Shown: one piece after another, positions 1-8,200 of the stretch
Layout: the number at the start of each line of letters is the position of its first letter
Numbering within the stretch: the first letter of the stretch is position 1
Source: Verrucomicrobiota bacterium
GTDB taxonomy: Bacteria > Verrucomicrobiota > Verrucomicrobiia > Limisphaerales > JACRJZ01
DNA: 42,379 nucleotides
Direction of reading: 5' to 3'
NCBI GenBank assembly: GCA_016219875.1
Contig: JACRJZ010000002.1
Span: 1-42,379, forward strand
The notes under the pieces: generated by a model
What the model saw: the letters and a program-made list of their open reading frames with translations, nothing else
What the model was told of the DNA's origin: nothing
Database searches by the model: none
Made by a program: the position numbers and the translations under genes

Positions 1-1
1 C

Positions 2-142
2 AAGTTCAACAAGTGCAGCGGCGAAGTCCTCAAGAGCGACGAAGCCGGCATCTGCGGCCAGACTGTGGAGATCGGCGAAGGCGTCTTCGACGCGACAGGA
101 AACTTCACGACCCCTTTCGACGAACCGAAGCCAGCCCGGTGA
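2..142 (+). CDS. Phosphohexomutase domain I fragment, 5' cut by window edge
   Basis: Frame 2 is open from the window edge to a TGA at 140-142 and encodes 46 residues beginning KFNKCSGEVLKSDEAGI. This resembles the stretch just after the phosphoserine loop of phosphomannomutase/phosphoglucomutase domain I, where relatives read roughly NGLKF...GEI.KADEA. The next reading frame, from 147, holds domains II to IV of the same enzyme but no domain I. I therefore read the two as one gene broken by a one-base frame change near 140. Skipping one base at the TGA would join them through a hydrophilic linker (PAREEVQEE). The catalytic serine would lie upstream of the window and cannot be checked. The family call rests on a short segment plus this context. 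Confidence 0.55.
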   Translation, partial: KFNKCSGEVLKSDEAGICGQTVEIGEGVFDATGNFTTPFDEPKPAR

Positions 143-146
143 GGAG

Positions 147-1178
147 GTGCAGGAAGAACAAGCGGGTTCCCCAGCCCGTCCGGTGTCCGACGCGGCGCGC
201 CAACTCTATCTCGCCCGCTATCTCGACGCCTTCCCGCCTGACGCGCTGAAGGGCCTGCGCCTCGGCGTGTATCAACACTCCGCGGTGGGACGCGACCTCC
301 TCCTGCAAGTCGTTCGCGGCCTCGGCGCGGAGGCGACGCCGCTGGGCTTCTCGGACACGTTTATCCCCGTCGATACGGAAGCCATCCGTCCCGAGGACAC
401 GCAGTTGGCGCGGGACTGGGCGCGGCAGCATCGCTTCGACGCCATCGTGTCCACCGACGGCGACAGCGACCGCCCGCTTCTCGCCGACGAACGCGGCGAG
501 TGGCTGCGCGGCGACGTGGCGGGCGTGCTGTGCGCGAAGTTCCTTGGCGCCGACTCCGTGAGCGCGCCGGTAAGCTGCAATACGGCAGTGGAGCAATGCG
601 GCTGGTTCAAGGAAGTCCGTCGCACGCGCATTGGCTCGCCGTTCGTCGTGGCCTCGATGCTCGAAGCCTCAGCCCGCGGCGCGAAGGCCGTGGTCGGCTA
701 CGAAGCCAACGGCGGCTTCCTGCTCAACTCCGACGTGCGCCTTGGCTCCAAGACGCTGCGGGGCCTGCCCACTCGCGACGCCTTAATTCTGCTGCTGGGC
801 GTGCTGCTGCTGGCCCGACGCGAAGGCAAGAACCTCTCGCAACTCGTCGCCACGCTGCCGCCGCGCTTCACCGCCAGCGGGCTGCTGAAGAATTGCCCGG
901 TCGAACAGAGCCGCGCGCTCCTGACCCGCTTCACCACCGGCAGCATGGACTCGGACCAGCGGGCGATTGAGGCGGTGTTCGGCGCGCCGTTCGGCAAGGT
1001 CGCGGTCCTCGATCGCACGGACGGCCTCCGCGTCACGTTCGCGAGCGGGGAGATCGTCCACCTCCGTCCTTCCGGCAACGCGCCGGAGTTCCGTTGCTAC
1101 AACGAGGCGGCCTCGGCCCCGCGTGCCGAACGGATGAACGCGATCTGCCTGGAGATTCTCCGCGGGCTGATGCCCTGA
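147..1178 (+). CDS. Phosphomannomutase/phosphoglucomutase, domains II-IV (frameshifted 3' part)
   Basis: This is an alpha-D-phosphohexomutase-type protein, which would interconvert hexose 6- and 1-phosphates for polysaccharide precursors. Visible motifs are the metal-binding loop DGDSDR (residues 104-109), a sugar-binding loop with the variant EANGGF in place of the usual ESGH-like motif, and a C-terminal phosphate loop RPSGNAPEFR. Family members are about 450 residues; these 343 begin at domain II, so the catalytic phosphoserine domain is absent from this frame. That domain appears to be encoded just upstream in another frame. The GTG at 147 sits directly on a GAGGAG, too close for an ordinary ribosome site, so independent initiation is doubtful. 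The options are a pseudogene, a sequencing indel or a +1 recoding event. It converges on the hydrolase gene at 1261. Confidence 0.8.
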   Translation: MQEEQAGSPARPVSDAARQLYLARYLDAFPPDALKGLRLGVYQHSAVGRDLLLQVVRGLGAEATPLGFSDTFIPVDTEAIRPEDTQLARDWARQHRFDAIVSTDGDSDRPLLADERGEWLRGDVAGVLCAKFLGADSVSAPVSCNTAVEQCGWFKEVRRTRIGSPFVVASMLEASARGAKAVVGYEANGGFLLNSDVRLGSKTLRGLPTRDALILLLGVLLLARREGKNLSQLVATLPPRFTASGLLKNCPVEQSRALLTRFTTGSMDSDQRAIEAVFGAPFGKVAVLDRTDGLRVTFASGEIVHLRPSGNAPEFRCYNEAASAPRAERMNAICLEILRGLMP

Positions 1179-1195
1179 CTCAGGGCTGCAGCAAG

Positions 1196-1214
1196 CCCGC
1201 GCTACGAGCGCGTT
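1196..1214. repeat. Small hairpin between convergent genes
   Basis: CGCGCT (1198-1203) and AGCGCG (1207-1212) form a 6-bp stem with a 3-base loop in the 82-bp gap between the phosphohexomutase and hydrolase 3' ends. There is no T-tract, so a terminator role is uncertain. Nothing else is recognisable in the gap. Confidence 0.3.
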
Positions 1215-1260
1215 GCGGCCCGAAGCTCGAGGCAAGCCTGGACTGGAGGCGGCCGCACCG

Positions 1261-2136
1261 TTATCGGGCGGGCGCGGACTTCGGCGCTCCGTTCGTGAGG
1301 AGCAGGCTCAGAAATTTCTCCAGTCCCGCCCGCATCCGTTCTTCGCCCTCCAGCGACGCCAGCGCGTCGTTGTGGTCGCCGGCGATTTCGCAAAGCAGCT
1401 TGGGATCGTTGGCCGCGGCGAAGTTCTCCTCCGCGTGATGGAAGCGAACGAGCGTGTCACCGCGACTGTGGAGGATGAGCACGGGCGCCCGGATGCGTCC
1501 CAGCTTGGCGTGGGTGTCGTAGCTGATCCGGCTGAGCCAGCGCACGGGCAGCCAGGGAAACAACTCGGCGCCCACCTCGGGAATGCTCGTGAACGTGCTC
1601 TGCAGGACCAGCCCGCCCAGCGTCTGCCGCAACGCCAACTCGGCGGCCACTCCGCCGCCCAGCGATTCGCCGTAGGCGATGAGGTTCGTGTCGGCAAAGC
1701 CCTGCTGCGTGAGCCAGTGATACGCCGCTTCGGCGTCCCGATACGTGCCGGCTTCGCTGGGACGGCCCGCGCTCAGACCGTAGCCGCGATAGTCGAGCGC
1801 GAACACGTTGACGCCGAGCCGGCGGAAGAAATCGCACAGGCTGAAGCGGTGGCTGATGTTGCCGGCGTTGCCATGGAGGAGAAGGACCGTCCAAGTCGCG
1901 CGCGGCGAGTTGGTGGGCGCCGGGATGAACCACCCGTGCAACGCCACGCCGTCGCTGGCGGTCAGGCGGACGTCTTCAAAGCGCCAGCCGGACGCCCGCG
2001 GCGTCCATTCGATCCGCCGGGACGGGAAATAGACCTGGTGTTGTTCAAACCAACGCAACATGGCCCACAGTGTCGCCAGCAGAAGCGCATAGAGGACGAC
2101 TCGTTTCCACACTCGCTTTCGGGCCGGCGTTTGCAT
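1261..2136 (-). CDS. Alpha/beta hydrolase, membrane-anchored BEM46/ABHD13-like
   Basis: The 291-residue protein has one N-terminal hydrophobic segment (about residues 12-30) after a basic start, suggesting a signal anchor with the catalytic domain outside the cytoplasm. The hydrolase core shows the oxyanion-loop motif LLHGNAGN (86-93), the nucleophile elbow GESLGG with Ser158, an acidic residue in SRGDTLV (Asp227) and a histidine in GDHND (His255), so the catalytic triad is complete. This pattern matches the BEM46/ABHD13 branch of serine hydrolases; their substrates are poorly known, so no substrate is assigned. It lies 150 bp downstream of the giant gene on the same strand, but a stem-loop separates them, and co-transcription is unclear. 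Confidence 0.88.
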   Translation of the reverse strand: MQTPARKRVWKRVVLYALLLATLWAMLRWFEQHQVYFPSRRIEWTPRASGWRFEDVRLTASDGVALHGWFIPAPTNSPRATWTVLLLHGNAGNISHRFSLCDFFRRLGVNVFALDYRGYGLSAGRPSEAGTYRDAEAAYHWLTQQGFADTNLIAYGESLGGGVAAELALRQTLGGLVLQSTFTSIPEVGAELFPWLPVRWLSRISYDTHAKLGRIRAPVLILHSRGDTLVRFHHAEENFAAANDPKLLCEIAGDHNDALASLEGEERMRAGLEKFLSLLLTNGAPKSAPAR

Positions 2137-2212
2137 GGCGGAGTGTGGCCGGCGACGCGCTCGGAGAAAAGAGCGGAGTGAGGCAGGGCACTCGGCTACG
2201 GCTGCGGCCTGC

Positions 2213-2244
2213 CGGCATTCTGCAGCGCTTATTACAGAATGCCG
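2213..2244. terminator. Stem-loop after the giant gene, possible terminator
   Basis: CGGCATTCTG (2213-2222) pairs perfectly with CAGAATGCCG (2235-2244) around a 12-base loop. It lies 43 bp past the stop of the giant minus-strand gene and before the hydrolase gene. The stem is stable but no T-tract follows on the minus strand, so it could be a processing or REP-type hairpin rather than an intrinsic terminator. Confidence 0.4.
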
Positions 2245-2286
2245 ACAGGGCCGGTCGCTCGAAAGCCGCGGCAGCCGGGATGGGAA

Positions 2287-5200
2287 TTACGGCTGCGCTG
2301 GAGTCACGATCCGATAGAACCGTTGCGGTCTTCCAACCACATCAGCGTCCCGTGCGGTCACTGGCTGAGCCGCGCCCAGCGGGCCGATGTTTGTCAGCAC
2401 GAGCCAATTCGTTGCCGTCACCGTGTCGCTGTAGAGCACGGAGTAGGTCTGCCCCGGTTGCGCGGTGAAGTTCATTGTCACCGGCTCCGTCGGACTTGTC
2501 GCGGCGATGATCCCGTCGAAACGCGGCGGCTCCGACAGCGTCACCGTCAGCGTCGCCACCTCACTCGTCGCGCTGCCGACGATGTTGCTCACGATCACGT
2601 GATAGCCGCCCGCCTGGGCCGGCTGCGCGTTGCTCAGCGTCAGCACCGACCCCGTCCCGCCCGGCACGGCGTTCGTGCCGTTGAACCACCACCGGTAGCC
2701 GAGCGGCGCGGAACCCGTGACCGTGACCGCAAAGGAAGCGTCCGCTCCAGCCGAGACCGTCTGATTCGTCGGCTGCCCGACGATGACCGGCGGCTGCGGC
2801 AGACTGAGCATGGCCGTCTGGGTGGCGGAGATGCCCGCGGCGTTGGTGATGACCACGGTGTAAGGGCCGAAGTTGCTGGCTTGGACGTTGGAGATGGTCA
2901 GGGAGGTGAACGTCAAGTTGGTGCCGCTGGCCAGACGGTTGGTGCCTTGGAACCACCACGCATAGTTCAGCGTGTTGGTGCCGCCGCTGGGGCCACCGTT
3001 GGTGATGACGAGGCTGAACTTGGCATTGCTGCCCAGCGGCACAGCCTGGTCGGCCAGTACTTCCATGACCGTCAGGAAGCACCGGGCGGTGGTGGCGGGC
3101 AGGGTGTTGCCGGCGATGTTGGTGATGGCCACGTCGTAAGCGCCGGCGTGGGTGAATTGCACGTTGGTGAGGACGAGCGTGTTGGTGAAACTGAATTCGA
3201 GGTTGGTGCTCACGGACGAGCCGTTTCGGCGCCAGCGATAGCCCACGGGCAGCGTCGCGGTGTTGGACACGACCACCGTGTAGGCCACCGTGTCGCCCAC
3301 ATAAGCCGCCACGGCCCGCGGTAGCGGGTGCTGGGCGACGCCCGGCTTGATGCGCTGGGTGAATTGGACGGGATCGCTCAGGACCGAGCCGAAGCTGTCG
3401 GTGACGAGCACGTCATACGTGCCCACGTGGCTGGCCGAAGTGTTGGTGATCAGGAGCGTGCTGTTGGTGGCGTTGGGCAGGTTCGCGCCGTTGAAGTGCC
3501 ACTGGTAGCGCAGCGGCGTGCTGCTGATGGCGGTGACGCTGAACAGCACGTTGCTGGCCGGCAGGGCGGACTGGCTCTGCGGCTGGGCCAGAATGACGGG
3601 GTTCGTCAGGACCGTGAGCGTAGCCGGCGCGCTGATCTCGGACAACCCGGCGTTGGTGACCAGCACGGTATAGACGCCGGTGTCGGCAGGCAGGACGCCG
3701 GTCTTAATCAGCGCGCGATTGGTGGCGTCGGGGATGTTCGCGCCGTTGAAGCGCCATTGAAAGACCACGCCGGGGTCCGCCGCCACGCCCAAGGCAAAGA
3801 CCACCGTCGCGTACGGGAAGACGGCCTGGCTCTGCGGTTGGTTGGTGATGACGAACGGCACTGCGAGCGTGGCGGCCTCGCTCAGGGCGGAGCCATAGGG
3901 ATTCAAAGCCACCAAGCGGTACTGGCCCGTTTGGCTGCGATCAACACTGGGCAGCACCAGCGACGTGCTGGTGGCGCCAGGAAGGTAGGCGCCGTTCCGC
4001 GTCCACTGCAGGACGAGCGGGGCGTCGCCGGTGACCGTGGCCTCGAAGGTCACGGTGCTGCCGCTGACCACGACCGCACTCTGCGGCTGGGCGGTGACGG
4101 CCGGAGCCTGGCCCGAACCGGTGATTACGCCAGGGGACGGCAACGGGGCGACCCAGTTCGTTGGGTCGTTGCCAAACTCCGCGACCCGCAAACGCGCCAG
4201 CGCCGCGCCCAAGCCGTCCGCCGTGGCCGGCCACGGGGGCGTGTCGTGATAGTGGACTTGCTCGACGAGGATGTAGGGCGCGGGATTGGTGCCCACGGCC
4301 ACGCCGGGCCGTTTGAGTTCAATCGTGTCCTCGTTGTTCGCCAGCACGCCGCGCCACGGGCCGTAGATCGGCACGTTGGTAGCCACGCCGTAACGGTTGC
4401 GGAAGGCCGCCAGCGCCGTGGTGTTCGTCGCTGGATCGAAGCCCACGACCAGGAGCGTGCCCGACGGCGGGAGCGTCACGCTGGAGGGGAAGTTGAAGTC
4501 CACCGCGTCGCGCAACCGCCAGGTGTTCGTCGGTTGCTCCACATGGTAAAGCGGCACGTTGGTCGCCGAGATGTTCAACAGCTCGACGTAGCTCGACGGC
4601 GGATCGTTCGTGGTCAGTTCCACGGGATTGTACATGATTTCGTTGATGACCACCGGGCTGACGAGCGGGCCGGCGTTGACCGCGCCCAGCGTGATGGCGG
4701 ACTGCGCCACGAACTGCTCGTCGCCCTCGCTGTCCACGTAGCGCCCGAAGGTCACGTTGGTCTCGGCCCCGCCGAAATTGAAGCCGTGATAGAAACCGGT
4801 CAGCACACCGCCGCTGGCGGAGAAGAGGTAAATCTCCTCGCCGTCCGGGCTGAAGCGGAAGCCCAGGCCGGACGGATTAAACTCCGCGTCATCCACGAGC
4901 AGGAAGCCGCCGCCAGCGATGCTCGTGCCCGGCAGGAAGCTGAATTTCTTCGGGAGGTTGAAATTGTCCGTCAGATACCAGCCGCTGAGGTCCACCGCGT
5001 TGGTGTTCGGATTGAACAACTCCACGACTTGGCCGGAGCGGATCGTGCCATCCGGGTTGGAGAGCAACTCGTTCACCAGCACCGGGGCGAAGGTGGGTAC
5101 GCCCGGATCGGCGGCGCCCGGTGTGCCATCGGCCACGCCGCTGGCGCGCCAGTTGGTCGAGGAGCCCCAGGCGTCGGCCTCGGCCATCTCGTTGACGACC

Positions 5201-8200
5201 ACGAGCGAGAAGCCCACGCCGTCGGTGATCGGATACCACCGGTTGTCGTAGCTGAAGTCGAGGATCTCCTCGTTCATGGCGTCGAGCAACTGGAGGCGCT
5301 CACCGCCGTTGTCGAAGCTGCCGGTGTAGGCGCCGGCGACGCTGGCCACCGCGCCATAGCGGGCGGCGAAGGCTGCCGGATTCTTGACGACCAGCACGGT
5401 CTGTTGCGGGGCCAGCGTCGTGACCGCGCTGCCGCTGAAGACGAAGCCGATGCCGTTGGCGAACTTCACCCCGTTGAGGTCGAGGGTGACGCTGGTCGAG
5501 ATGTTCTTCAGTTCCACGTACTCGAACTCCTGGGCGCTGTTGGTGTTGCCGGCCAGCGGCGCGGGGTTGTACATGAGTTCGGTGATGCGCAGGTATTGTT
5601 GCGCCAAGCTCGGATTGCCCGGATAGGCAAAGGCGCTGACGACCGCGCCGCGCTCGTTCTGGACCTCGATGGTTTCGCCGCGCGCCGAGAGCTGGCCTTG
5701 GTAGGGGCCGACGATGAAGAGTCCCTGACGGCCGCGGGGCCCGGCGGTGCGGGCGCGGAAAGCGCGCGCGTCCGCCGCCACGTAGAGGACGCTGTTGGAG
5801 GGCAGGACCGTGCCCGGTTGGAACGTGAACTGCACGCCGCGGTCCAGCTTCCAGCCGGAGATGTCCAGCGCGTAGGGGTTGGGATTGGTCACGCAGATGA
5901 ATTCCTGCGCCTGGTTGCTGGAGGCGGGATTGAAGTCCACTGAAGCCACGGCGATGGCGGCGTCCGGGTTCTGACTGACGGGGATGCCGGCGTTGTCGGC
6001 CTTGGTGAGGCCGATGGGCAGGGCCGTGTTGGTGATGCAGTGCTTGACGTAGAAATGCAGACGGCGTTTGACGACGAAGTCGTTGATCATTGCGTCCACC
6101 GCATTGGTGATGCGGATGCCGGGATCGAAGTTGCACTGGCCGCCCTTGCCGGGCCAGCCCCAGAAATTGCGGTCGCGCTCCGCTTCCTCAGCAATCAAGT
6201 TGCGCCAGGCCAGAATCTTGTTCTCCATGACCAGTTCGGAGGGAGCCGTGCCCGGCGGCTTGACGAAGGTGTCCATCATGGTGCGCACGCGGCGGAGGTA
6301 CATCTCACGAAGCCCAGGAACCTGGAAAACCGTGTCATAGACGCGGTTGAAGTTGTTGGGGGAACCGGGACCGCTCAAGGCCAGGGCGTTGGTGCCGCCG
6401 TAGAACGGATGGGCTTTGTGGATATCGTTGGTGGCTTGCACGCCTTCGATGACGGACGGGGTGCCGCCTTCATAGAAGATCGCACCCCACGAGAGGTTCA
6501 TGTCGAAGCCGATGAGACGCCACAGATTGTCGCCGTCGTTGTCGTGGTAGAGGCTCATGTTGGCCCAGACGTCGTCGTTCTCATGCGACCAGCGGGCGGC
6601 GACGAGGTAGTTGAGGGCGTTCGGGATGTCGAAGTTCTCAAAGAAGTTCGTGGCGCGCGTGGCCAAGGAGTTGGTTTCATTGATGCCGGCGGACAACGCC
6701 GCGTAGTCCGTGTCCGGGTCCCACTTGCGGGTCTTCTTCTCGAATCCGCCCGTGCTCTGCCGGCTCGGCTGCACGGTGCCGGCCGCGTTGTAGAGGGCGC
6801 CGTCGGGGTCGTAACCGAGGCGTTCCAGCAGGTCTGCGCTATGCACGTCATTGTGATTGGCCAGTTGGTAGAACTGCCCGTTCAACTGCAGCCGCACCGG
6901 GTAGTAGAAACTGCCGGGCGAGCCCATGATGTCGCACAGCCAGAACGCCAAACCCTGCCGCATGTAGGTCGGGTCCGGGTAGTCCGCCACGAAGGAGGTC
7001 TTGCTGATGCGCGGCGCCGGACGGTCGGGAGTGCCATAGCCTGCGCCGGCATGGCGGAAGAGATGATCCCGGGTGAACTCCACGCGGTGCGACTTCTTGT
7101 TATAGCCGGCGGTGGTGTTGCCGCGCAGTTGCATGTGGACGTTGTCGTAGAACTCGCCGTCGTAGAACAACGAGATGCGGGCGCCCGCTTGCGAGTCGGC
7201 CCCGGTCTGAGAGGTCGTGGGGCCCACCCCCAGGATGTTGGCCGGCGCGAAGAGATGAATGATGGGCAGTTTGCTCGTCACGTTGGTGGGATCCACGATG
7301 GTACCGAGGTATTCCGCGGACTCCGCCCCGGCGAACAACGGCCAGCGGGACTGGTTGCCCAAGGCGTCGGTAGCGCGGATAAACCAGCGGATCATCTGGC
7401 CGTTGGTCGAGGCGCTGGCCGGAATCGTGGCGCCGAATACGGCGTCGTTGGCGCCACCGTCGCCGTGCAGACCGTCATCGAACATGGCCACCTCGATCTC
7501 GTTGGTGAACATGATCCGGTAGCGCATCACCACGCCGCTGATCGCGTTGAACGTGGGTAACACGCGCGCCGTGACCAGCAAGTCCTGGTTGTCCAAGGGC
7601 ATATTCGGCGTGTGGGTGGCGTTCAGGATGGAGGGGCCGGGAAACAGGACGCCGCCGACGTTTTCCTCTCCCGGGGTGGCGGGCGAGAAGTAGAGCGGCG
7701 CCGTGCTGTTTGCCGCCACATAGGTGAGAGTCAGTTCCAACGCCGTCAGGAAATCTTCGTCATTGGCCGCCCGGTTCAAGCCTTGGATGGCCAGAATATT
7801 GGTGCCGGAACGGAGCGCCAATCCGCCGATGCGGAAGTCTTGTACCGAGGCGGGCGAGTGCGTATTGGTCGCGGCGGAGTTGAACCCCAGCGTCTCCGGC
7901 GCATTGGCCCGTGCCACTTCGAGGCCGTTCACAAAAGCCACGAAGCCGTCGTCGTAGCGCATCTTCAGCGTCAGCAAAGCGACAATCGCCGGGTCCTCCA
8001 CGGTGAAGGGCAGGCGGAAGTAGGCGCTGGCGTTGACGTTGGACATGACCGGCCCCAGGTCCGTGCGGACGTAGGGCGTCACGGCCACGACGGCCGGCTG
8101 CAACCCGCCTTGGTAGAGGGCCGTGATTTCCGCCGTCGAGAGCGCGCGATGATAGGCCACGACCTCGTCGAGCTGGCCATTAAAGAAATTGCCCGCCGTA

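Noticed and set aside
3328..5943. Long plus-strand open frame (871 codons) opposite the giant gene
   Set aside because: It is an antisense shadow of a high-GC gene; composition is rich in Arg, Val, Gly and His with no family motif, while the minus frame has clear repeated domains.
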